Below, piece after piece: positions 42,518-50,914 of a DNA stretch of 64,000 bases. This stretch comes from CAZPQV01 sp964588705 (GTDB lineage: Bacteria > Bacteroidota > Bacteroidia > Flavobacteriales > Weeksellaceae). Position 1 is the stretch's first letter. Every line of letters starts with the position of its first letter. A model generated the notes under the pieces. That model was not told the DNA's origin, searched no databases, and saw nothing but the letters and a program-made list of their open reading frames with translations. The stretch is taken from contig CAZPQV010000002.1 of assembly GCA_964588705.1 (NCBI GenBank), positions 13,988 to 77,987 on the forward strand. The letters are read 5' to 3'. Position numbers and translations under genes: made by a program.

Positions 42518-43501
42518 TTAATTGTTTTTATTAATCAGATTTACAATAACTTTCTGCATGATATCTTTATCTTCAGGTTTACTTTGGGCAATCATCAAAG
42601 TGAGCGCAACAAGCAGATTGTTTTCGATTAACTTTTCATCATTTCTCTTGTAAAGAATATTATTTTTTTCTAAAAACCATTAAAATAAAAAAGCAGCAAT
42701 CCGTTTATTTCCATCACTGAAGGAATGATTTTTCGTTACCAAATACAAAAGCATTGCCGCTTTTTCTTCTACACTTGGATAAAGTTCATTGCCGTCAAAA
42801 GTTTGATATATAGTACTGATTGAACTTTTGAATGATTGATCTTTTTCGTTTCCAAATAATTTTCCTGCTGAAAACTTCTTTTTCAAATCCGAAATCAGCT
42901 CTTTTGCTAACACATAAGTTATTTTAAAATCTGCACTATCGGTAGTTTTTTCGATCTTAAGCATTTGATTATCATATTTATCCAGCGTATCAAGACCATA
43001 ACTGTAATCTTTAATAATCTTTAAAACCGAAGCTGCCTCATTATGTGTAATTACCTTTCCTTCCAACGAATCGGAAAGAATTTTTATCATAGATGAAAGA
43101 TGTTCTAATTGTTTTTTTGAAACATTTTCATTTACTGCATAACCTTTTTGTAAATAGCTTTTTAGAACGGAATTTGCCCAAATTCTGAACTGGGTTCCTC
43201 TATGTGATTTCACCCTGTATCCTACAGAAATTATAACATCAAGATTGTAATATTCTAATTCGCGCAAAACCTCTCTTTTGCCCTCTTTTTGAACTGTTGC
43301 ATTTTTTGCAACAGTTGAAGATTTTTCAAGCTCTCCCTCAGTAAAAATATTTTTTAAGTGTCGAGATACAACAGATTTATCTTTTTCAAATAATGCACAA
43401 AGTTGATTCAGTGTAAGCCAAACCGTATCATCTTCCATTTTTACATCAATAGAAGTTTTACCGTCTTTGGTTTGATATATAATGATTTCTCCTTTCTCCA
43501 A
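42518..43501 (-). pseudogene. RhuM-Fic protein truncated by in-frame stop
   Basis: From a TTG at 43501 the frame gives 273 residues: an N-terminal RhuM-like region (WLTLNQLCALFEKDKSVVSRHL; NLDVIISVGYRVKSHRGTQFRIWA) and a C-terminal Fic/Doc core with HSFSDGNKR (about 259-267). A TAA at 42680 stops it seven residues after this motif. The same frame then continues for 53 codons (WFLEKNNILYKRNDEKLIEN..) to a TAA at 42518, which looks like the missing C-terminal helices. Fic proteins transfer AMP or similar groups to targets. It sits inside the Bat operon, directly after the DUF58 stop, and is probably an inserted accessory gene. Confidence 0.85.
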
Positions 43502-43502
43502 T

Positions 43503-44366
43503 TTATCTCTTCTGAAAATACTGATATAAAAATTTCGAATAATCTTCACCGGTATTGATATTCATAAATCCGGCAGAACTGTTCTCAAAATCTTCCCTTA
43601 TTTTTTTCAACCGTTGCTTTTGTTTCTCAGCAAAATCATACCTCCATCTTCTGTTCGAAGTATTTGCCCAAACCTGTTTCCCTGTTTCTGCATCTCGGAA
43701 AAGCGTGTATCCGATATCCGGAATCTCATTATCCTTTTCATCAAAGATTCTCATTGCCAAAAGCGTGTGTTTTTTTGAGGCGACATTCAATATTTTTTTA
43801 CTGAAATCATCTTCGAAATCGGAGAACATAAACACAAAAGACTTCTTTTTAAAAACGTTCATCAGATACTCCAAAGCAGCGTCTATATCGCTTTTTGCAG
43901 GAATATAATCGGCTGAAAGAATCTGAGAAATTATCGCCAAAATATGTTTTCTTCCCTTTTGTGGCGGAATAACTTTGTATACTTTATCAGCAAACAAAAT
44001 CAAGCCGACTTTATCATTATTTCCGGCTGCCGAAAACCCTAAACTTGCACAAATTTCTGCGACAAATTCCCTCTTCAAAGCAGTTTTAGTACCATAATCC
44101 ATCGAAGCGGAAATATCCACCATCAACATCACTGTCAATTCACGTTCCTCCTCCATTACTTTTACGTAAGGTTCGCGGAAACGTGCGGTTTTATTCCAGT
44201 CCATTCTTCGGATTTCGTCGCCGTCCTGATATTGGCGCACCTCCGAAAACGTCATTCCCTGCCCTTTGAAAGCGCTGTGATACTGTCCCATAAGCGTTGA
44301 CTCCGACTTTTTACGGGTACGGATTTCAATCTGCTTTACTTTTCTGACAATATCTTTTATATCCAT
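43503..44366 (-). CDS. DUF58 protein of the MoxR/Bat operon
   Basis: 287 residues, cytoplasmic. The DUF58 signature YQDGDEIRRMDWNKTARF lies at about 41-58, followed by a degenerate VWA fold with VMLMVDISASMDYGT. DUF58 proteins accompany MoxR ATPases and VWA proteins and are thought to be clients or adaptors of MoxR. The stop codon is two bases from the start of the inserted RhuM-Fic frame. Without that insertion the next gene would be the BatD-like one. Confidence 0.92.
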   Translation of the reverse strand: MDIKDIVRKVKQIEIRTRKKSESTLMGQYHSAFKGQGMTFSEVRQYQDGDEIRRMDWNKTARFREPYVKVMEEERELTVMLMVDISASMDYGTKTALKREFVAEICASLGFSAAGNNDKVGLILFADKVYKVIPPQKGRKHILAIISQILSADYIPAKSDIDAALEYLMNVFKKKSFVFMFSDFEDDFSKKILNVASKKHTLLAMRIFDEKDNEIPDIGYTLFRDAETGKQVWANTSNRRWRYDFAEKQKQRLKKIREDFENSSAGFMNINTGEDYSKFLYQYFQKR

Positions 44367-44429
44367 ACTTCCTGCTCTAATTCAATCTTCAACTCAACGA
44401 ATAAACAACTTAGCGGCTTAGCAATAAAA

Positions 44430-45434
44430 TCAAGGGGCTTGTATTTTAGCAAGAATTCTTCCTACGATTTCCTCTGCCGTAATTTCTTCGGCTTCTGCTT
44501 CAAAGCTTAAACCAATTCTATGGCGAAGAACATCTTTTGCAATAGCTTTTACATCTTCAGGAATTACAAATGCACGGTTATTGAGGAATGCATAGGCTCT
44601 TGACGCAATCGCAAGGTTGATGGATGCTCTCGGCGATGCCCCGAAACTGATATAGTTTTTCAGTTCCGACATCCCGTATTTCTCCGGATAACGCGTTGCA
44701 AAAACCATATCGAGAATATACTTTTCAATTTTTTCATCCAAATAAATCTGATTGATCAGTTCTTTGGCTTCCACCACATTTTGAAGGGAAATCACCGGTT
44801 TTATCTGCGGCTGATGCGAAGTTGAAACCATTCTCATCACTTTTCTTTCGTCCTCAAATTCAGGATAATCGATTTTACATTTCAGCATAAAACGGTCGCT
44901 CTGTGCTTCCGGAAGCAAATAAGTCCCTTCCTGATCAATCGGGTTTTGCGTGGCAAGCACCAAAAACGGTTTTGGAAGTGGCATCGTTTCATCGCCGATG
45001 GTTACCTGTTTTTCCTGCATCGCTTCCAGCAATGCCGACTGAACTTTCGACGGCGCACGGTTAATCTCATCTGCCAATACAAAATTGGCGAAGATTGGAC
45101 CTTTTTTTATTGAGAAATCATTCTCTTTAATATTATAAATCTGAGTTCCGACAACATCGGCCGGAAGCAAATCTGGCGTAAACTGAATACGCGAAAAATC
45201 TCCGTGTACGGCATCTGCAAGCGACTTAATTGCAAGTGTTTTTGCCAGTCCCGGAACACCTTCCAAAAGCACGTGTCCATTTCCCAAAAGACCGATCAGC
45301 AAACGGTCTATCATATACTCCTGTCCGATAATGGCTTTATTGATTTCCTGTTTCAGAAGCGTAAAGAAATAATTCTGTTCTCTTACTTTTTCGTTCAGCT
45401 GTCGTATATCTTCCGCCTGATGTAATTCTGACAT
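44430..45434 (-). CDS. MoxR family AAA ATPase
   Basis: 334 residues. The AAA+ core (about 25-200) has Walker A GVPGLAKTLAIKS, Walker B VLADEINRAPSKVQSALLEAM, sensor 1 LATQNPIDQEGTY and the arginine finger region EAQSDRFMLK. A lid domain (about 230-330) ends with ASINLAIASRAYAFL. MoxR ATPases act as chaperones for metal insertion or activation of VWA proteins. It is the first gene of the Bat operon here. Confidence 0.95.
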   Translation of the reverse strand: MSELHQAEDIRQLNEKVREQNYFFTLLKQEINKAIIGQEYMIDRLLIGLLGNGHVLLEGVPGLAKTLAIKSLADAVHGDFSRIQFTPDLLPADVVGTQIYNIKENDFSIKKGPIFANFVLADEINRAPSKVQSALLEAMQEKQVTIGDETMPLPKPFLVLATQNPIDQEGTYLLPEAQSDRFMLKCKIDYPEFEDERKVMRMVSTSHQPQIKPVISLQNVVEAKELINQIYLDEKIEKYILDMVFATRYPEKYGMSELKNYISFGASPRASINLAIASRAYAFLNNRAFVIPEDVKAIAKDVLRHRIGLSFEAEAEEITAEEIVGRILAKIQAP

Positions 45435-45731
45435 AGTTTTATTTTAAAATAATTGGTAAAATTGCGATAAATACAAGCACTAATCAACATAATTGATGCC
45501 AAGATTAAGTTAAAGTTTGTTAAAAAGAAAGTTGTGGAGCACTCAAAGCACGAAGTTTATAAATCAAATTATCAGAACTGAATGAAAAAATTGAATGAAA
45601 CTTCTTGTTTTTCAGAAATTTAAAAACCTGATCTGAATTTTATATATCTGTTTTGTGGAAGTCAGCTAACTCTCCGTCTCTTGTCATTTTCAATTAATTA
45701 GACTACTTTTGAGGATTAAAACCATCTAAAA
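45435..45731. other. Gap between the divergent moxR and dinB-like genes
   Basis: About 300 bases. It contains a weak GAGCACTCAAAGCACGAAG repeat-like tract (45537-45555), the promoter of the DinB gene at its right end and nothing else that I can support. Confidence 0.6.
45681..45711 (+). promoter_or_regulatory. Promoter of the DinB-rlmB genes
   Basis: TTG (45681-45683), a 20-base spacer and TACTTTTG (45704-45711). Good fit to the TTG-N-TAnnTTTG consensus. Confidence 0.7.
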
Positions 45732-46202
45732 ATGAATTATCATTTTCAGGCTCATAGACAAGTCAGAAAGAACCTTTTGGAAATCCTGCAAAACACTTCT
45801 CTTGAAGAACTGATGCTCATTCCGGACGGTTTCAATAATAATATTTACTGGAATATCGCTCACTCAGTTGCAACCCAGCAGCTGCTGCATTATTACCTTA
45901 GCGGAAATCCTTTCAGAATCGATAAATATTGGATAGAAACCTACAAAAAAGGGACACTTCCAAATCTGAATGTAGCACAGTCTGAAGTTGAAGATCTTGC
46001 TTTTTTGCTTACTGAAACTTCTAAAATTCTGATGAAAGATTTCGACGCCGATTTCTTTTCAGATTACACACCTTATACCACAAGTTTTGGACTGGATTTG
46101 AAAGGCATTCAGGATGCAATTATCTTTAACAATATGCACGAAAGCCTGCATTACGGATATGCGATAGCACAAAAAAGAGCAATTCTTGGCGAAAAATTTT
46201 AA
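45732..46202 (+). CDS. DinB family protein
   Basis: 156 residues, four-helix bundle type. The three metal-binding histidines fit NIYWNIAHSVATQQLLHYYL (one) and FNNMHESLHYGYAIAQKRA (two), as in DinB/YfiT-like proteins. Such proteins are often thiol-dependent transferases, but this one has no assigned substrate. It is four bases upstream of rlmB and is probably co-transcribed with it. Confidence 0.88.
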   Translation: MNYHFQAHRQVRKNLLEILQNTSLEELMLIPDGFNNNIYWNIAHSVATQQLLHYYLSGNPFRIDKYWIETYKKGTLPNLNVAQSEVEDLAFLLTETSKILMKDFDADFFSDYTPYTTSFGLDLKGIQDAIIFNNMHESLHYGYAIAQKRAILGEKF

Positions 46203-46206
46203 TTAA

Positions 46207-46959
46207 ATGAGAGAAGAAAGAAAAGACGATTTCATATTTGGATTACGTCCTGTAATTGAGGCGATTGAAGCCGGAAAAACCATCGATAAAATTTTTGTTC
46301 AGAATGCACTTCAGGGACCGATTTATGCTGAACTGAAAACCATTTTAGCAAAACATAAAATCCGCCCGAACTACGTTCCTGTAGAGAAACTCAACCGTTT
46401 TACGAGAAAAAACCATCAGGGCGTTGTTGCATTTATTTCGGACGTTCCGTTTCATAAAATTGAAGATATTTTACCGCAAATTTTTGAAGAAGGTAAAACG
46501 CCGTTTCTACTGATTCTTGACCGTTTGACGGATGTTAGAAACTTTGGGGCAATTTGCAGAACTGCAGAATGTGTTGGTATTGATGCCGTTATCCTTCCGG
46601 AAAAAGGCGCTGCTCCTTTGAATTCGGATGCTATAAAAACTTCGGCCGGCGCGATTTACAATTTAAAAATCTGTAAAGAAAAAAATCTTGCGCATACTGT
46701 TGATTTCCTGCAACAAAGCGGCGTACAAGTTTTTGCGGCTACCGAAAAGGCGCAGAAGTTGATATATGATGTCGATTTCACAGAACCTTGTGCACTTGTT
46801 ATGGGTAACGAAGAAACCGGAATTTCGAAAGAAGTCCTGCATCATTCCGACGAAAAAATTAAACTTCCGATTGAAGGAAAAACGCAGTCGCTTAACGTTT
46901 CGGTTGCCTGTGGCGCAATACTTTACGAAGCATTGAGACAAAAATTAATAAAATCTTAA
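46207..46959 (+). CDS. rlmB: 23S rRNA (guanosine-2'-O-)-methyltransferase RlmB
   Basis: 250 residues, SPOUT family. The N-terminal substrate-binding domain (1-80) includes NRFTRKNHQGVVAF. The trefoil-knot SAM domain has VRNFGAICRTAE (motif 1), PLNSDAIKTSAGA, ALVMGNEETGIS (motif 2) and QSLNVSVACGAILYEA (motif 3). By family it methylates G2251 (E. coli numbering) of 23S rRNA with SAM. Length is normal. Confidence 0.94.
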   Translation: MREERKDDFIFGLRPVIEAIEAGKTIDKIFVQNALQGPIYAELKTILAKHKIRPNYVPVEKLNRFTRKNHQGVVAFISDVPFHKIEDILPQIFEEGKTPFLLILDRLTDVRNFGAICRTAECVGIDAVILPEKGAAPLNSDAIKTSAGAIYNLKICKEKNLAHTVDFLQQSGVQVFAATEKAQKLIYDVDFTEPCALVMGNEETGISKEVLHHSDEKIKLPIEGKTQSLNVSVACGAILYEALRQKLIKS

Positions 46960-47018
46960 TCCCTTTTGAAACAATCAGGGAATTATCATCACATATTACA
47001 CATAAAAATTAAAATTTA

Positions 47019-48083
47019 ATGAAAAAATTAACCGCTTTAGCGATATTATCAATAGCATTAGTTGCCTGTAAAAAGGACACCAAAACGGTCACTAAAATAG
47101 ATCCGGAAACCGGAAAAGAAATTACTGTCGAAGTACCTGCAACCGATTCGACAACAGTAGAAAACAGTGCAGCAACCATCGTGGAAGGCCCTGCAATACA
47201 GGAAAACAACGGTCTTTACACGCAAAGTTTTAAACTGGAGAAGGGACAAACCTATCCGCTTACAACGCATCAGAAAAACGTTCAGACGATGACGGGACCT
47301 GATGGAAAATCAATGACAGGAACAAGTCAGTCGACCGATGAAATGACTTTTACGGTAAACGATTATAAAGACGGTGTTTACGATATCACGATTAATCTTT
47401 TAGGAAAAAGCAATTCGCAAACCGCAAACGGACAAACCGTTTCTGTAAGCACCAGTTCTGGAGAACCGAAGGATGAAAACCTGAAAATGATGTGGAAAAT
47501 AAACAAAGCATTAGTTGGAAACAAACTTCAAATGAAAATGAAATCCAACGGTGAAGTTGCTTCTATAAAAGGTTTTGAACCAATTTACACTAAGGTTTCC
47601 ACAGCGGCGTCGAGCATGATTAAAGATGCTACACAAAGAGATGAATTTGTAAAAGGTTTCAAGGAGAGTTTTAATGAAAATACCATTAAAGAGCAGTTCA
47701 CCAAAAACCTTTTGATTCTTCCGAAAGCAGGTGCAAAAGTTGGTCAGAAATGGACCGAAACTGAAAATGCAAGTCCGGACGGAAGCGTAAAACTTACCAC
47801 AACTTATACGTTAACAAGTGTAGAAAATGGAGTTGCAAAAATTGCAGTTTCAGGAGGAATTCCAAAGAAAACGGATAAGCAAACGCAAGAAGGTGTTACA
47901 AGATCTCTGACTTCAGAACTTTCACAAAACGGTACAGTGACTTTAGACCAAAATACCGGTTGGATTAAAAATCAGACGGTAACCGTAAAATCGAACCAAA
48001 CCGAAACACTTTCCGACGGAAAACAAAGTCAGTCCGTGAAAAGCTCTTCTACGGCGACAGTAACTGTAAACCCTCAAAAATAA
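47019..48083 (+). CDS. Lipoprotein, DUF6263-like
   Basis: 354 residues. Signal with lipobox ALVAC (Cys near 17) and a Lys-rich start (KKDTKTVTK). The mature protein is Thr/Ser/Lys-rich and beta-structured, with the segment LEKGQTYPLTTHQKNVQTMTG typical of DUF6263 family lipoproteins of Chryseobacterium. It is likely anchored in the outer membrane; function is unknown. Separate unit from the following DUF4834 gene, or the first of three genes. Confidence 0.82.
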   Translation: MKKLTALAILSIALVACKKDTKTVTKIDPETGKEITVEVPATDSTTVENSAATIVEGPAIQENNGLYTQSFKLEKGQTYPLTTHQKNVQTMTGPDGKSMTGTSQSTDEMTFTVNDYKDGVYDITINLLGKSNSQTANGQTVSVSTSSGEPKDENLKMMWKINKALVGNKLQMKMKSNGEVASIKGFEPIYTKVSTAASSMIKDATQRDEFVKGFKESFNENTIKEQFTKNLLILPKAGAKVGQKWTETENASPDGSVKLTTTYTLTSVENGVAKIAVSGGIPKKTDKQTQEGVTRSLTSELSQNGTVTLDQNTGWIKNQTVTVKSNQTETLSDGKQSQSVKSSSTATVTVNPQK

Positions 48084-48092
48084 TCAGCAGAA

Positions 48093-48308
48093 ATGAAATT
48101 CATATTGCTCACCATACTTTCGGCAATTATCTTTTTCTTCGTATGGAATACTCTGAAACGGATATTCTTTACCACTTTTTATCAGTTTCCAAAACCTGAA
48201 AACAGAGAAAAGCATAACAGAGATAATAGCATCGACCAAAAAGTAAAATGGGATGCAGAAACCGTTGAATACGAAGAAGTAAAAGAACCAAAGAATGGCG
48301 AAAAATAG
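48093..48308 (+). CDS. DUF4834 family small membrane protein
   Basis: 71 residues. One N-terminal TM helix (LLTILSAIIFFFVWNTL) and a charged cytoplasmic tail (KPENREKHNRDN, KEPKNGEK). It matches the layout of DUF4834, which is found next to the YfhO-like gene in flavobacteria. Its stop overlaps the start of the YfhO gene by 14 bases, so the two are coupled. Confidence 0.82.
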   Translation: MKFILLTILSAIIFFFVWNTLKRIFFTTFYQFPKPENREKHNRDNSIDQKVKWDAETVEYEEVKEPKNGEK

Positions 48309-50835
48309 AAATATCATTTATGTTGGGCTTTGCCTGTTATTTTTTGTTTTATTGGCGATCGTTTATGCCAATCCCGTGCTTTCCGGCAAATCATTAATTC
48401 AGCCGGATATCGTTCATTACAAAGGTGGTGCTAAAGAACTGCTCGATTACCGTGCGCAAAATCCTGATGAAACTTACTGGAGCAATGCCATGTTTGGCGG
48501 AATGCCAACTTATCACACCGGTTCGCAGTTTCGCGGCGATCTCATCAAAAAAGTGGATGATATCTTGATGTTTCTGCCAAAACCGGCCAATTATCTTTTC
48601 CTACTTTTTGCCGGATTTTTTCTTTTAGGAATTGTTGCAACACGAAACTGGAAATACGCTTTGCTTGGCGCAACCTTCTTTGGACTTTCGACATATTTCT
48701 ATATCATTATTTCGGCAGGACATAACGGGAAAGTTCATACAATTGCATATTTTGCACCGCTTTTAGCAGGGATTTTATTGGTTTTTATTCGAAAAAAATA
48801 TATTCTTGGGTTTATCGTTACTGCCCTGTTTATGGGATTGCAGATATCAGCGAACCATCCGCAGATGACCTATTATCTGTTTATTGCGCTCGCATTTTTA
48901 TTCTTATCTGAATTAATTCGTGCCATACAGAAAAAAACACCTTGGAACCATTTTCTTATTTCCTCCGGAGTTTTGGCTTTAGCATTCGTCATTGGAGTTG
49001 GAATGAATTCGCAAAGACTTCTTGCCAATGCAGAATACGTGAAAGAAACCACGAGAGGAAAACAAATCCTGAACAACGACGGACATTCTTCCGAAAAATC
49101 CGGATTAGACAGAGAAAGTATCACTGCCTGGAGTTACGGTAAACTAGAAACTTTAAATCTTTTCATCCCAAGATTAATGGGAGGCGGAAGCCAGGAAGAA
49201 GGTTCTGACAGGATGATGGCTGACGTCCAGCAATTGGTGCAGGACAACGTACAGTCGCAACAGGAAATGGACAGGATTTCTAAAGGATTCAGTTCGCTCA
49301 CATATTGGGGAGATCAGCCTGGAACTTCAGGACCGGCATATCAGGGAGCAGTAGTTATATTTTTAGCAATTCTCGGATTTTTCTTTGCGTGGAAAAAATA
49401 CCGTTACTGGATTTTGGGAGCTTCCGTACTTACTATTCTTTTGGCTTGGGGACACAATTTTGCTCCACTAACGAATTTCTTTATTGATGTCGTACCGCTT
49501 TATAACAAGTTCAGAGCGCCGTCTTCAATTCTTGTTGTCGTAGAACTACTGTTCCCATTGATTGCTATTTTGGGACTTTACCGTTTCTACAACGATGATA
49601 AACTGACGGCAGATTACAAAAAGAAAATCCTTACATACGTTACCACTTCAGTTGCTGGATTATTATTAATTCTTTTGGTTTTTGGAAAAGGACTTTTAGG
49701 TTTCCATACCGCCACTGAAAAGCAATATCTTCCACCATATTTATTGGATTATCTTACCGGAGAACGATTCTCCATGTTCAGAACCGATGCCATTCTTGCT
49801 TTAGTTTATATATTGATTACTGCTGCGGTATTGTGGTTCAGTATGAACAGAAAGCTTTCTCATAACGTCTCATTAATCATCATTGGTATCGTAAGTTTAT
49901 TCGATTTATGGTCGGTAAATCAGCGCTATCTGAACAGCGGAAATTATGTTGAAAAATCATTTGCAGATAATCCTTTCCTTACTGAAAGTTCAGATTTCTT
50001 AAGCGGAAAAGCAGCTGAAAATCCATATATCAAAGGTTTGATATCTCAGGTAAATGTGAATAAAGTTTTGGCAGATATTTCCGAAAACGACAAAACGCAT
50101 TACAGAATTTACAACCAAACTTTAGGAACGTTCAGCGAAACCAATACTTCTTATTTCAAGTCTTCGATCGGAGGTTATTCTGCCGCGAAACTGAGACGTT
50201 ATGATGATGTCATCAATCATTATTTCAATCAAATGGACACAGTAAAAGTTCCAAGAATATTGAATATGCTGAATGCAAAGTATATGATTTTTGGCGACTC
50301 AAACGAACCGCAAGCCATGATCAATGCAGGTGCGAACGGTAATGCCTGGTTTGTTTCTGATGTTAAATTTGAAAAAACTCCTGATGACGAAATTAACGCC
50401 ATCGGAGAAATCGACAATAAAAAAACAGCTGTTGTTCATGCTTCTGACCAAAACTATTTTGACGGAAAAACGATGTCTGCAGACAGTACCGCATTTATTG
50501 ATCTGACGAAATATCAACCCAACGAAATAGAATATAAAACAGAATCGAAAACACCGCAACTGGCAGTCTTTTCTGAGATTTACTATCCTAAAGGTTGGAA
50601 AATGTTTGTGGATAATCAGGAAGTACCATACATAAAAGCCAATTATCTTCTTCGGGCGGTTCACGTTCCGGCAGGCAAACATACAGTGAAAATGGTTTTT
50701 GAACCTGCAGTGATTAAAACCGGAAAAATGATTTCAACCACGGTTTTCATATTGTTTATTCTGTTGTCTCTTTTGGGAATTTGGTGGTTATTTAAACACA
50801 AAGGAAAGGAAGAAACTACAGAATTTACAATGTAA
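48295..50835 (+). CDS. YfhO-like multi-spanning membrane protein
   Basis: 846 residues with roughly 12-14 transmembrane helices in the first 560 residues. A periplasmic domain (about 560-800) and a final TM near 815-838 (FILFILLSLLGIWWLF) follow. The N-terminal pattern (VYANPVLSGKSLIQPDIVHY; NAMFGGMPTYH) is typical of the YfhO family, thought to be GT-C type glycosyltransferases acting on lipid-linked sugars or teichoic-acid-like polymers. It is followed by a glycosyltransferase gene. The acceptor is not predictable. Confidence 0.88.
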   Translation: MAKNRNIIYVGLCLLFFVLLAIVYANPVLSGKSLIQPDIVHYKGGAKELLDYRAQNPDETYWSNAMFGGMPTYHTGSQFRGDLIKKVDDILMFLPKPANYLFLLFAGFFLLGIVATRNWKYALLGATFFGLSTYFYIIISAGHNGKVHTIAYFAPLLAGILLVFIRKKYILGFIVTALFMGLQISANHPQMTYYLFIALAFLFLSELIRAIQKKTPWNHFLISSGVLALAFVIGVGMNSQRLLANAEYVKETTRGKQILNNDGHSSEKSGLDRESITAWSYGKLETLNLFIPRLMGGGSQEEGSDRMMADVQQLVQDNVQSQQEMDRISKGFSSLTYWGDQPGTSGPAYQGAVVIFLAILGFFFAWKKYRYWILGASVLTILLAWGHNFAPLTNFFIDVVPLYNKFRAPSSILVVVELLFPLIAILGLYRFYNDDKLTADYKKKILTYVTTSVAGLLLILLVFGKGLLGFHTATEKQYLPPYLLDYLTGERFSMFRTDAILALVYILITAAVLWFSMNRKLSHNVSLIIIGIVSLFDLWSVNQRYLNSGNYVEKSFADNPFLTESSDFLSGKAAENPYIKGLISQVNVNKVLADISENDKTHYRIYNQTLGTFSETNTSYFKSSIGGYSAAKLRRYDDVINHYFNQMDTVKVPRILNMLNAKYMIFGDSNEPQAMINAGANGNAWFVSDVKFEKTPDDEINAIGEIDNKKTAVVHASDQNYFDGKTMSADSTAFIDLTKYQPNEIEYKTESKTPQLAVFSEIYYPKGWKMFVDNQEVPYIKANYLLRAVHVPAGKHTVKMVFEPAVIKTGKMISTTVFILFILLSLLGIWWLFKHKGKEETTEFTM

Positions 50836-50865
50836 ATTTTTGTTAATAACTTCATCAAAAAAGGT

Positions 50866-50887
50866 TTTGATTTCAAATCCAAAACCT
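50866..50887 (+). terminator. Hairpin after the YfhO gene
   Basis: AGGTTTTG and CAAAACCT form an 8-base stem, with further pairing inside (GATTT/AAATC). The 3' arm runs into the heptad repeat. No T-run follows, so terminator activity is doubtful. Confidence 0.35.
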
Positions 50888-50914
50888 GAAACTTGAAACT
50901 TGGAACCTGAAACA
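50884..50914. repeat. Heptad repeat that contains the glycosyltransferase start codon
   Basis: Units AACCTGA, AACTTGA, AACTTGG, AACCTGA in perfect seven-base register. The TTG at 50900 within it is the only plausible start for the following gene. Confidence 0.85.
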
